DNA from: Cordia subcordata
Taxonomy: Eukaryota; Streptophyta; Magnoliopsida; Boraginales; Cordiaceae
Length of the DNA: 64,000 nucleotides
Reading direction: 5' to 3'
Assembly: GCA_028554755.1 (NCBI GenBank)
Contig: JAPTOF010000012.1
Span: 5,237,501 to 5,301,500, forward strand
Shown here: piece by piece, positions 1 through 12,700 of the stretch
Layout: the number at the start of each line of letters is the position of its first letter
Position numbering within the stretch: the first letter of the stretch is position 1
Translations under genes and position numbers: made by a program
The notes under the pieces: generated by a model
The model's database searches: none
What the model saw: only the letters and a program-made list of their open reading frames with translations
What the model was told of the DNA's origin: nothing

Positions 1-71
1 GAAAAGCAGAATGGTAACTACATTCTCAAGAATTATGAAGACAAAACATCTGATGGTCCGAGTGGCCTTAC

Positions 72-1102
72 CAGGGGCCAAATATCCGAAAGTACCAGCA
101 ACTAAGGTGGAGACGTGTGTCTTGTCTGGTTCCATCAAGGTGGCAAGTCCAAAATCAGATACTCGTGCTTCCAGGTTATGATCCAGCAGTATATTACTCG
201 ACTTAATATCTCTGTGGATTATGTGAGGGATGCAGTCATGATGAAGGTATGATATTCCCCTTGCAGCTCCTACTGCAATTTTGAATCTTGAAGGCCAATC
301 TAAAACCTTCTTGTTGACAGACTTTCCTGCATAACCATGTTCTCATCTAAAATGCTGAACAATAGTGAAAGCATATACATTCTAATGCTTCTTTCGTTGG
401 AGAAAGGGTGCGGGGTTCAGAATGTCCCTCTCTGTGTAATCTTCTGAATATAATGTGGGACACGAGGACAAAAAATAGTCTTTGTGGTTTTAGAGCTAAT
501 GCATATACTATATCCCGAAGAATCCGGTAAAATACTTACCATGAAGGAGTTGATCTAGACTTCCATTAGGCATTAGCTCGTAAATGAGAAGATTAAACCG
601 TGGAGCAGTATAATACCCATGTAGAGTAAGTATATTCCGATGCTTTATATCTCCCATTGCCTCCAGCTCTCTCTCAAAACCTCGATCTTGCTCTGCGCTT
701 GCCCTGTTTAATCTTTTCACCGCGAAAGATACGGTTTCGTTTATCTTTAGTTTGTAAACTGTGCCATATCCTCCTGATCCAATGATGTCCTTGTTGCTCA
801 ACTTCATAGTTCTTTTCAGCAACACATTCGACTTCAGAGATTTCAACCTCGGTGATCTGAACATAACTAGTTTCCCACCTGTGTTTAGACATTTTGAAGA
901 ATCTGAGAAAATTGAGTTACGTGATGCAGAAGTAAAAAGTTCTATCTAGACATGAAATTTTACCTGTAAAATTGTTGTCTTGAAGAGCCATTTGCTTTCT
1001 TTGCCATCGACGATAGCAGAGAAGTGCTAAGAAAATTTTTGATGCGATGAAGGCAACAACACAAATGGTAATGTAGAATCCAATAATCCTAGCATTACTC
1101 AT
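72..1102 (-). CDS. Receptor-like Ser/Thr kinase, AT1G78530-like (partial, 5' three exons)
   Basis: Membrane-anchored protein kinase whose 3' exons lie beyond the left edge. Coding exons on the minus strand are 1102-964, 878-540 and 326-72, all with GT donors and AG acceptors; the bases below 72 are intron. The first 46 residues hold one membrane helix (about residues 5-29) and almost no ectodomain. The kinase domain starts near residue 74: glycine loop GSGGYG at 80-85, ATP lysine K101, catalytic HRD at 197-199 and DFG at 217-219. The conserved activation-segment end GTFGYLAP is split by the last visible intron. The key residues are intact, so the kinase is probably active. The start was set at 1102 because an upstream in-frame ATG at 1132 only adds a polar stretch. 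Sequence and exon layout recall Arabidopsis AT1G78530; the ligand and substrate are unknown. No LRR region is seen upstream within 1.8 kb. Confidence 0.88.
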
Positions 1103-1466
1103 TTTGATCTCCAGGTCGACGTAAAACTGCAAACTGTAGAAGCCAACTAGTTGGCAGTGAGACTAGCTTTCCGTTTTGCAGGTAGTAGAAGAGAATTTAC
1201 CACTAAAAGATGGATGTAAAGCCTTTTCGGCATTGAGGTTCAGTAGGGAAAAGGAAAAAAAAAAAAAAGTTAATACAAATAAATGGGGCGCTAGAGGTGT
1301 TTGGTTAACGGAGAACCTATCACTTGTCAAACCCACACTAGAAAATGATATCATTTCATTTCTCAACATAGTCTAAAGAACATGGCTGCAATATTCAAAG
1401 TTTCTGCAGGTGGAAACATGGAACAAATCTTTGTCCAAAGTGGAAGTTTGGTGAAAGATGATTTGG

Positions 1467-1709
1467 GGTCGGTATGGATTGTCTTTTTTTTTTTTTTTTT
1501 TTAATGGAAAAGTATTTTGTTCTCTAAAAAAAACTCACATTTTTTATAATAACAATTTAGATCGGAGTTCAAACAAGTTAACACACTGAAAAAATTTCAA
1601 TTTCAACTTTTCTAAAAATAAAAAATTTTCACTTCTTAAAAAGTTTTTTTTTTTTCAAAAATTATTAAAAAAAAAAGGACACTTAAAAAAAATAAATCTA
1701 AACAAATCC
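1467..1709. repeat. MITE-like repeat, 'TTTGGATTG' family, copy 1 (decayed)
   Basis: Ends resemble GGTATGGATTG on the left and its inverse (AATCTAAACAAATCC) on the right. The interior is T-runs followed by A-runs, as in the six other copies of this roughly 220-bp family in the window. This copy is among the most diverged. Confidence 0.5.
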
Positions 1710-1816
1710 TTGATGTTCAACCATAAATAGTTTCTCCATGTGAAAACTCACTAAAGGGTACAGTGATAACGACTGATAGTTTGACAAGTGAAACTGACAT
1801 ATGAACTCCTAGACAA

Positions 1817-1848
<32 letters not shown>

Positions 1849-1868
1849 ATATACACACACACATATAT
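1817..1868. repeat. (AT)n/(TG)n/(AC)n compound microsatellite
   Basis: About 13 AT units are followed by TGTGTGTATATACACACACACATATATG, which is itself an inverted repeat and could fold into a hairpin. It is a likely polymorphic marker. Confidence 0.9.
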
Positions 1869-2918
1869 GAACTGTCTGTTTGAAAGGAAAACCTATCGAA
1901 TATGTCTGCCACTTTTGTTGGCGATAAGAGGTTTTTCTTTTCGTGCCTGCATGATTTGTTACATACTTTACCAACTCATGGCAAAGTGTACGGATAAACT
2001 TTTCGAATGTGTGAGATCTTTGGACGGTTTTGACTTCAATTATTTTTTTCACTGAACTTAAATCAGTCTTGCTTAATAGAATAAAAAATTTAATTTGATT
2101 TAATCTTTTTAATGGAACGTTCTGTTTAAGTATCACGTCCACTCTCAATTATCATCTTTAGTTTCTTCCACAACATCTCGCCTTAAAAATTCAAAAAGAA
2201 AAATAACTTCTCCGAACAACAAAAATTATACTATAGATTGAAAATCACCAGAAAGGTTCCTGTTGCTGCCCTATAATGTGAACTTTCCATTTGTGTGGAG
2301 GTCGTGAATTCATTTAAAGTCATCTGGCCTTTTTTGGGTCTATTACAGCTGTGATTTTGAATGTGACAAAACCCTGCAACCAACATTGCATTCTCACTAA
2401 TTCCTAGCACTGCACGAATCATGTGAGAAAAGTTCCTGCTTGGTCATGGCATTGAAGAAAATCATTCCCTAGAATCATATACAGTTGATGGAGAAGGATA
2501 AAAAGGCCAAGTGCAGGTGGATTTGGGATTTTATTTCGGCATCGATTGTAAGACAAAATTTAACTCATCTCTACGAATTCCCTTTAATAGGATAGTTGAT
2601 TTTTCCCGATAAAACTACTCTACAAAAACTCAAAAAAATACCCATATACTTAAAAGACTTTCAGAGTCGGAAGTGACTTCTCCGTTAGAGGTATATCGGC
2701 CCTTGAGGACAATAACTGGAGCACTTGGTTCCACCCAGTAAGTAACACGGAGGCCAGAACTACCTGATCTTCACAGTGACCAGAGTTCTACTTCATCTGC
2801 AGAGTTAGGAACATGTTAAACTCATTAGCAGGGACAAAATTAAAGATAAGAAAGAGAACACAACATTGCTCCGAGGGAATCTGCAGTAGCCTGGAAGATA
2901 GAACATACTCGAAAGACT

Positions 2919-5900
2919 TTAAAGACCGGTAGGATTTTTGTTCCATGACAAGTAGGCTGGGTCTCCTAAAGGCCTGCATGAAACATTGAGAATACAGCAA
3001 GGCTCCTTCAGAAACCATAGTGAGCTTCGCTATGCAGGCAAAATCATACTTACGTTAACCTAAGACAGCATCCAAGTTGATAGCAAGATAAACTGATTAA
3101 CATATATATGCTTAGGCTCCAGGATCATAATCAATTACTGGATGAACATTAATTCTTAGATAAGCGAGTCTTTAAGCTCAACTTGAACATAGAAATGTTA
3201 AAAGATGTACACAAATTGTTGTTTCAACTTTTCAAGGAGATTTCTGAGCAACCATTGCAATCACTAACTCGTTTCATTTGTCCAAGCATTAACTCGTTTC
3301 ATTCGTCCAAGCATGTCCTGTTAAGCATGTAAGATCCATCATACACACGTGTTTCTAAACTTTTGCGGGCAGCACAGAGACAGAAAGGGTGAAAAATGTT
3401 TCTTAATTGCTTGAAGATTGCTTGGTTATCATACTTAAAAGTTCCACATTGGACAAATACAAGACTTCTCACGTTGGGATTTGGGATTATATAGTCATGC
3501 TTCAAGAATTGAATTTAACTGTCATTTTCACAAGAATTCAGATGTATGACCCTGACACCCCTCATCAATACATTCAGAGATAGAACAAATTTTGCATGGG
3601 ATTGTGAAAGAAATGCCCAAAAATCTCTCAAAGGAGAAATGTGAATTAAAAATAGAAACCCTTGGCTAGATCTCTGCCATAATCTTTCACATGATTTCAG
3701 ATGTAGAACCCCAAGACTTGTCATCATTTATATCTCATAGAACTTGCATGGAATTTACACACGAAGAACTGTCAAAACGTCTTTTGGAGGATTACAATTT
3801 AAAGAGAGATTCCTTTAGGTGCAATTTCAGAAGCTACAAATCTTCTTACTGAAAGTTCTATTAAGGCCAGTATTCATCATTTATTTAAGCCTGAACTCCC
3901 AATTATGATGCAGAAATCTAGTACTATTTCCTTCGTCATTGTAGTAAAATCAGCAAAGAGAAAAGCAAGTATTTTGTTGGAAATCGTCATTATAGCTCCA
4001 GACGCATGAGATGAAGATCTGTCAGCTCAAAGTGTAACTCAAAGTGTAAGGCATGCTATTAGAGATTAACAGAACATCCGAACTACCATGAGAACACTTC
4101 AGAAATCCAAATTCAGCAGATGCTTTCTTGTAATTTGGACAAGAATATTTTCCTAAAGGAATGACTGGGAAGCAAAATATAATAGAATCTGTATAAGCTG
4201 AAGACTTAGCTGCTAAGTGACTTACCTTGGTTTAACAACATACATGATTAGAAAACTTATTGCCATGAATAAGCAAAGTCCACCAAATGTCAGGTATGCA
4301 GAGCCAAGGGAATAGTTTCTTCCACCAATCCAGGTAGTTGTTGAAATTATGAGTTTCTTCTTTCCACCAAAAGAATAGGTGTTATAGTTGTTCTCTATTA
4401 CCACTGTTATTTTCTCGTTAGCTTCAAGATCAACTTCCAACCTTCCGTACAACTTTCTGAAATTTGGTAGTGCTGCAGTTCTCATCCACACAATAAGATC
4501 CTCTTGCTCATTCAACTGTTGAACAGCAACTTAAGAATCAAATATGTTTAAGAGCATAAATAGTGGATAAGCGAGCTGCATTAATAAGTAAAGGATGGTT
4601 TAAGTCAAAAAGAATTGATTGTCGGATAAGGTGGTAAGTAAATGCCGGACAAACTAGACATACTTTACCAAAGAAAGGAAAATGAAGACGCAAATGTATT
4701 GTAAACAAAGTAGATGAGAAGAATAATTTAAAGAAAAAGTAAGAGAACTAACAGGTATGCTTTCGTTCAGTTTTCCTCCTCCTATATATGCTCCTTTCTG
4801 GAAGTTTTTAGGATATACTGTAGAACCAAATTTATAGTTTCTGTCACTGCCCCATGCAATATCCTTTTTATTCACTGGGAGAACCTCATTCCCAATAGAA
4901 AATCTGTAGGTGTCATTAAATAGACTCCAAGCAACTAGGCCACAAGGAACAATTGGCATATTGTTATTTGAGGCTTCAGGATCACATGAAGTTGTGTCAT
5001 CCTCAAATTCCCTCGCATACAGTTGTTTGTCATTTCTGCTTTTGACATATCTGCAAATATTCAAGGTAAAGACAGTTCTTAACATTGATATTTCAAGTCT
5101 GAGAGCAGAATGACAGTTGACACCACAGAAGAATGATTTCTGATGACAGAAATATACAATCTTATGGATATATTGACATTGCAAATCATCCATTCTATAA
5201 ATAATCTAAGCAATATAGCGTCTTGTCTCCCAAAGGTGCTTGAACTTCGGATGGATGAACATGATTGACTGCTTCTTTAGGGAAAAAGATGAAGAACTGG
5301 ATAAAAGGGAAAAAGGGAAACTCAAACCAACAAGTTTGGCCATCAAGGGGGGATCACTAAGTGATTGCATATTTAGCCTATGTCCCTTCTTATATTTCTA
5401 TTAATACATAGTTTCTCTAACTAAACGATGCCACCCTTAGAAAGTTTCTTGAATGTCATCTTGGTCTTTGATCACAAGAATCTGAAGAACAGAAATGAAA
5501 CATGAAAGATGACAGATACAATGGTCCTTGTATACCCAATATGTCGACTCTAGTTACTTCTTCTGGCCGATATTTTCCAATGTATTTACTGCCACTTTAG
5601 ATCAATTTTGGGATAACTCCAGAAAAGCACAAGCATAACGTGAGTGGGCTGATTAACTTGTTCGTTTTGAAACCTTGTATGCTTCAACCGAGATGTATAT
5701 CAAATTTCTCGTAACTGCAGACTTGAAAATCTTTGTCCTCAACATCATACTACAAATTTTTAATTTAGAAGTACAAGAAGTCGAATAATCATAAAATACA
5801 ACATGACATGCCTGGCATGCTCTGAAAGCCATGGAAACAAATCAAGAAAAAGTAAACCACCAGGAATCCAGAAAAAGGAAGAAGGCAAAGCTATTCTTCT

Positions 5901-8722
5901 AACAGTTGACAGTTGGCCATCTGGGTAATAAAGAGGTCCAAAATTGTATTACAGTACTAATAATATGACCACAGCAGAGAGAACTTTAATCAGGTTAATA
6001 GAAGATCTCTCACTTCAACATCTTAAGAACAGAAGTTCACATTCAAGACTTATCAACTTAAAAACTGCTACATATGTTCCCACCCAATTTAAAAGCCACT
6101 AAACCTTCCACGGCCATTAGTTTTCGTCACTGGTAAAGAAGGAAGAAGGGTGGGGAAAAGAGGAAGAGGAGAAGAATTCTGAAAGGAGACAGCATCAAGC
6201 GGGACGCAATCAAACAGTATCAAGCCCTACAATGAAGAAGAATCTCCAACTGTTTCTCCCATAAAACTGAAAGAAATATACAACCTACCGACGATGGTTC
6301 TGATAGAAGTTATCAAGCTGATAATATATGAAAATTGGTTGATTCATCTTCTTTGGAACCTGAAAAGACATTTTAGCAGATTAATCATATTGAGAAATTG
6401 AATAAAACAAAAATATCAAAAGAAATCAAGGACTTAATGCTTGTAAAAGACTACATTGTCATATTTGACTTACTATCAAGCTCCTGACACAAGTTTTGTT
6501 TTCTTTGTCATTTTGAATGAATGCAACTGGATTCTTATTATTTGATGGAATACAATCCTCATCATAACGATCTACAATCTCCACCACCTACATGTCCACA
6601 AATAGAGTTCTACTAAATAGTGTGTTAATACAAGACTTCACAAAGACTACAATGAGATGGATATCTGAAAACATTTACCTGCTCTGATGCAGAGAAGGAA
6701 GCTAGGCCAATAGGTACGAAAACAACGCCAACAAGGAGAAAAGTTGTAATAACCTGAAACCATGGGAGAGCAACCGTACTATTTCGTGACGGCTATAAGG
6801 ACAATTTGAAATACAGAAGCAGGGCAAATAATCAGACGAGACTCCATTAAAAGTGAAACTGAAGACATACCCATCGCGGAGTTAGAATTGGTTTCCGAGC
6901 AGGAAGCTCTTGCTGTGTAAATTTAGAATCTAAAATTTGTGGAGGCATCAATCAGTACTTCAGCAATTAGTAATGTACAGGATTATGAACAAAGTAATTA
7001 GTACATAATAAGTGTATAAATTAGCATATAAAATTCAAGCAAACATTATACCCTAAGAGAAACACATAATATGTACTAGCTACATTACAAAACTCATGCT
7101 TGCTCTAACAGAGGTCAGTAAAAGGAAAAGAACACAATTGGTACCTGTGATTAATTTCGACACTTAGCTACCCAGCAAGGAATGATGGAAGACGCATTCA
7201 AAATAATGTGTTTCTTGACGTTTACAAAAAATCTATTTGTAAATAACTAAACCACGGTTACGTGTAGATTTCTCCAATTATAGATGCACATGACAAAAGC
7301 CATTAGCCATAAGAAACAACCAGAAAAATGGAAACAAGGACAGTAACCAAGACAAAGAAAATATTGTTTAGAAAGAAGAAAGAAGCACAACAAAGAACAA
7401 GAGCATGAGCCATGACAAGGACATTAGCTCAACCTAAGATTTGTGAACATGTGCTTAGGAAATGTTTGGATTTTCCATGTGAACTAAGGGACAAGAAGCA
7501 AACTAACTATCAAGGACAAGGAAACGTTAGTAAATATATCTAAGCTCAAGAGCCAATCATTTAAGTTTTAAGATCAATTTCGGATCTTTTCATGTCTATT
7601 AAGGCTCAATTGTTCTCGCAACTCCCCTAGATCTTTGAAACAGAAAGAGTGTGAAGGGAGCCAGAAAGATATTTTTGATAATCTTTCCGCTAGTACTTAT
7701 TCAGACATTAACATTGAAGATTAGCACACAGAGTAAAAAAGAAATAAGAAACAATCTAATCTTGGATTCAGAAGCCACAATTAGTAACTATTTTGGCAAG
7801 CAGCAAGCAGAGAGTTGAAGAATCAAGGCTAATCAAACAGTCATGAGATCTTCAGAACTACATAAAACATTTAACTTAATCATTGATGCATCAAGAGTCA
7901 CTCAAAAATCTGTGTTCTTAATTATCATTAATGGAGAACAATTACATCAAGAATTGCCTAAATATTTCTTTTGGTTAAGCTTCCATGAAATAATGCATGC
8001 CAAATTGTTTAAAACATTTTCTAGAACATAAACTCATTATTTCCCAAACTAATGATGCCATTTAGCATTCATGTACTCTTTTATGCACAATGTGCATCAA
8101 ATTTTGAAGCATTATCGTTACTGTAAGAGTCAAACTCTAATAAGAACCAAAAGATCACACATAAATCAACCTCAATTACTTCATGCGCGTTATAGTCATA
8201 TACAACACATTTCCTAAATATGATTCATGCCATACCAAATATTGTGACACATTTCTTAAATATGATGCATGCTATACTAAATATTGTAACACAATTCTTA
8301 CATGTCATGCATGAAAGAAACAACATTCTTGAAACATGGCTAATGGACATATGACCTACCAAAGTTGCGATGTAACAACCTTTCAATCACCCATTCTTGT
8401 TCTAAAAAACATTCACTGTGAGAAATCTATGAAAGATCAAATCTTTAAATATTAATATTCATACATTCACTGAATGAAACTCTCGCTATGCATATCTCGA
8501 AAAGATTTACAATAAACAATTAAAGAAAAAAACATGCATGTTAGAACCGACGCTATCGTTCCAGAAAAGTAACATATTTATAAAAAGAACAGAATATTAT
8601 ATTTAATTATAGTTTTCAGATAATTTTGAAATTGAGAAAATTCAAGGGAGAAAAAGATATTTACATGTTGGTTTCTTGGATTTCTTAGAAGATAATCGAG
8701 AGTTTCCATCCCCGGTGCTCAT
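2919..8722 (-). CDS. ALA-interacting subunit (CDC50/LEM3 family)
   Basis: Beta-subunit of P4-type ATPase lipid flippases; in this family it is needed for ER exit and activity of the flippase. Eight minus-strand exons: 8722-8665, 6929-6871, 6753-6679, 6587-6474, 6359-6289, 5050-4753, 4515-4226 and 2973-2919, joining to one 339-residue frame. The cytosolic N-terminus is followed by the family motif FTQQELPA.KPILTP, membrane helix 1 (about 40-60), a large lumenal loop (YYQLDNFYQNHRRYVKSR; NMPIVPCGL) and helix 2 (about 297-319). The last exon encodes only the conserved tail PLGDPAYLSWNKNP and is easy to miss, since the exon 7 donor AG|GTAAGT also reads as Arg-stop. The length is normal for the family. 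Which Arabidopsis ALIS paralogue is closest was not resolved. It lies between the kinase and SH2 genes on the same strand. Confidence 0.93.
8205..8313. repeat. 42-bp tandem repeat, about 2.6 copies
   Basis: Units begin at 8205, 8247 and 8289 with ACACATTTCYTAAATATGA and differ at only a few sites. The array lies in ALIS intron 1. Confidence 0.8.
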
Positions 8723-9471
8723 CTTTTGCTACTATAAATGTAATTATATGTAATTTCTCATTTTATAATTCTCTGGGGAGAAGTAAAAAGAGAGATCCTC
8801 TGGGACCATAGAGAAATGCTAGTAAAATTTTTTCTTTAATTTCTCTTATCATTTTTTTTATTAACTCGTTTTATTTATTTATTAAAATTTCACCTTTTCT
8901 CGGAGTGGTACTTGAAAATTAAATACTTTAAAGAAATATTAGTTGACCTCTTATAGCCTCAAAATAAATATGAAAATAGCGCTTGAGTTTTTTCTTTGGC
9001 TTGAAGAATTGGTTATAATTAACGAAAGAGGTTTAAAAGTAACGAACTCACAAACCTATTTTATAATAAATTATACCATGAAATACGTAAACTTGGAATT
9101 CAAATTGTGATCTGCCGAACAAGCGTTTAGGATTAAGCTTTATATCATCTCTAAAAAGCTCAGAGAGCATGCCCGATATTAGTGGAGACGAATGAAATAC
9201 CGAAGTTTTATGAAACACTTGCTTACTTAACAAAACAAAAACATTTTCACATATTGTTAGGCGGAGATGCTCAAAATGTTGAGACTTTCACGTAAATTAT
9301 AACAGAGACAAATAAACTAAAAGTGGTCCAACAGACCACATTACCATGCAGTAATGTTGCAGAACATCTCTACACCAAGTGATTTCAAGAGACTAAATAT
9401 AAGCTGAGAAAACTCGTATGGATGGACTTCATATTATCTAACATCTTACTATTTGCACCATGTAGCATATA

Positions 9472-9512
<41 letters not shown>

Positions 9513-9750
9513 AAAACAGATACAGATAGCAACTCGAGCTAAGTTCCTGCGAGAAAAACCCTATTAATCACCCGCGAAATCTGCTCCTGCTCTCCCCGTG
9601 CGCAGTCACCGGCTCAGATGGCAGGATGAATGGGAAGGATGAAAAAAATGTCAAAAAGCTCATCTTTTGTTTGTATAAATTGAATCTTGGACCTTCTAGC
9701 AACTTCTTACAACCCTGTAGTTTTCAGACTTCAATGAATCAACACAACAT
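8723..9750. other. Spacer: ALIS promoter and SH2-gene 3' end
   Basis: About 1 kb between the ALIS start codon and the SH2-gene stop, both on the minus strand. It holds the ALIS promoter and leader, the SH2-gene 3' UTR and a TA/CA microsatellite at 9471-9513. No other gene is evident. Confidence 0.6.
9471..9513. repeat. (TA)n(CA)n microsatellite
   Basis: About 12 TA units pass directly into about 9 CA units in the spacer upstream of ALIS. Confidence 0.9.
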
Positions 9751-12700
9751 TCAATTGAAAGGTAGAACTGATAAGGAGTGAAATGGCATAACTAGGAGTC
9801 CAAAAGAATCTTGCCTTCCCAATCGAGACAGCTCAGGCACTTCTAGCAACATTTCCGATAGCGTTTTTATTGTTGTACCCCTGATACGAGAACTAGAAAA
9901 GACAGAAATAGAAGTTGGAACAAATACAGAAACATGATCATCACATAGTAAAAATATCTAAGAAGTGTCAGGTTCTCCCATAAGATATCATGCAACTATT
10001 CTCAGGATCTAGAGGTGAGGCAACCATTGTCGTTGACGCCAGAGTGTTCTGTTAAGTAAGCCAATAATGTAGGGACAGAAACGTTGGAGAATATAGCCTA
10101 GTACTTCTCACTAAGCATTAACACTGGCTTATATGATTGTAATCCAATACACAAGATTCCTATCTGCCTGATTTGAGAGAGAGGTCACATTACTATCCTA
10201 ACACTACTAACACCATGTTTTAGATGAAGTGAGCATGCATTTGAACTCATAAATTGAACAATGAGTTTGAATTCACATATTAAACACCATGAGAAGTATA
10301 TGTCATCACACTTTGAGCAATGTCCTGTGACATACCAGAGAGATGCAATTTCTTTCATCAAGCAATCGAATCAATCTTCTAGCTTATTAGGAAAATGACA
10401 ATTAGTTAATTCTAGAACAAGTTTCATAAATTAATTTCTTCCACTTTGAAATCGAAATCATCACTTCTAACCAAGATATATCAAGTATCAAAGCTTTCTA
10501 ACATAGAGGTAAGTGAGACATGGGGTAACCAATCAATTCAACATACACCCACTCCTTTTCTCATCACATCTTAAAATGACACGTCAGAAGGAAAGGGAAA
10601 AGGATATACTGATATTCATTGTACACTATCTTGTGCCCATTGGCCACTGAGACTTTATTTTGGGGCCCCTTCTCATGTCAGAATGTCAAAATAACCTTCC
10701 CTGCTTGCTCTCAAGGTAATCGCAAATGTAGAAGAAATAAGAGAAGGGAAATGAAGCATGCACCTGAGTATGAAATCCTGGGATAGGAGACGGTGATGAA
10801 TCATGTTGTCACTACCAACATAAGTCACAACCAAGTTACCAGCATCCGGGTGAGGCCAGCTCCTTGACGTAGGAAACCTCAGTACAAATGTCCCAGGCTC
10901 GTGAGGATTTCCAGTACCCTGAAGAGAAGACTCGGCTTCTTCTTTCGTAATAAATCCTTCAATCCACTTAGGTGTAACAGATTCCCAAGTTGCATTTATG
11001 CAGTCTTGTGATAATGTTAAAGCTACAGGGTACAGCCAGCACCACAATTTCTCGAAGTGCTCTTGGGAAACTAACTCCTGACAACCAGCAATTCTTCGTA
11101 GAAGCTCAAAATCCTGAAAAATGAAAAAGATCAGCAGGTTTTGACATGTCTTTAAGTCTAATATCAGCACAATGAACGTTAACAGGATATGGCTGCAACA
11201 GTCATACAAAAGGTTTTTAATATCCCACAATAAAGATCTCCAAACGTTTTTGAGTGATGTACTGGTCTTCAATGTCAGAATTCAAATGAAATAACACTTG
11301 GCCATTCAGCAGATCTTCAATGACCTATCTGTCTGACCAATTTATTTATGTTTTAGTCAAACAGGCCAAGTCTTTTTAGTTAAAAGATTTGCATCTCTGT
11401 GAAAAAAGGAGCAACAAACTTCCCTCCACTGATCTACCTGAAGAAAAATAGTAGATGCTGCAATTGTTCTGGAGAAATACCCAAATGATCACATCGAAAA
11501 ATTTCAAAAGCTAATCTTACACCACAAGGGAGCCTTATTATTAACAATGACCCACTTTCACACAATTAAATTTCTCACCAACATTAGCAAATATATCAGT
11601 AATGCTCGTCATGGAGTACTCTTGTTAGCACATTGTACCTGAAGTCTTTTGGCCAATTTATATGTCTACACTTGCTATATTATTTTAGTAGTCAACGAGT
11701 GTGTGTGCGCGAGCGTGTGTGTGTGTGAGAGAGAGAGAGAGACCTGATGAGTTAAAGATCTGGAACTGCAGGATGCTATCTTCGCGAACTGTTCTTTAAC
11801 TCCAGCAACCAAAATCTCCCAGAGCACATGTCGGCTGTTTTCTGATATTAAATTCCAAACTTTTACTCCCTCCTCTATCAATCTCTTTGCAATTGTTATC
11901 TGATGCCTGAGAAGCATCTCCAACATGAACAAGATGTTACAAATGTGAAATTTAAAAATGCAATTAAGGTCATTTGCTGCTTGGTTAATGTAACAACATA
12001 TGGAAATGCTATATTGTTGAAATCACCTAGCTGGGTGCAAAGTACATTACCTGTGATGGGAACAACCTGAGAATAAAGAGACTTGCTCTGCAAAATTAGC
12101 AAGTTCATTCTCCCTAACTGAGATTGCAATTTCCTTCAGCAAAAGAGACCTTTCACTTAGGCCTCCTAAGCAATATTTGAAAACAACTGAATCCGAGATT
12201 GGAGTTCTGTTATTTGGTGTGCTCCCGAAAACCAAGTTTGTTGCTTCACTGTCCTCTGAATGCGATGAGACACTATCACCTGATTCATGGTTTTCTGATC
12301 TCCCCTCCAAACAGGTTCCATTAGCATGATTATCCTGATACAAACGATGGGATGACGAAATTCACATGAAAGATGGTACATATGGAGCATAAAAAACAAT
12401 TGACTATAGATATGAGACACAAAAGGAATATTGCACTCAAATTCTCCACAACCATCACAATATATCTACGGAAAGAAAGTTAATTCAACTAACCAGTATG
12501 TCTGGACACACTGATTTATGGGTCAATCCATCATCTGCCAACCCCCACCTGAATATGGAGTTTCTGGTTGCACGTAGGTTATATTGGAGTTTCTGGTTGC
12601 AAAAATGGAAATATACACCAGCCAAGCATTCAAATTCAAGTTCACTAAGCTATCAAACAAATAAAAAGAAGCGAACATGCATTCATATGCAGGCATTTTA

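Larger units (their letters stand above)
1103..2918. other. Spacer: kinase promoter/5' leader and ALIS 3' end
   Basis: This 1.8-kb stretch lies between the kinase start and the stop of the next minus-strand gene. It must hold the kinase promoter and leader and the ALIS 3' untranslated region. It also carries a MITE-like repeat (1467-1709) and an AT/GT microsatellite (1817-1868). No further exon with family similarity was found; the short open frames here look random. Confidence 0.6.

Noticed and set aside
2231..2422. 63-codon minus-strand frame considered as an extra exon of the kinase or ALIS gene
   Set aside because: It lies downstream of the ALIS stop and upstream of the kinase start, and has no similarity or fitting splice sites.
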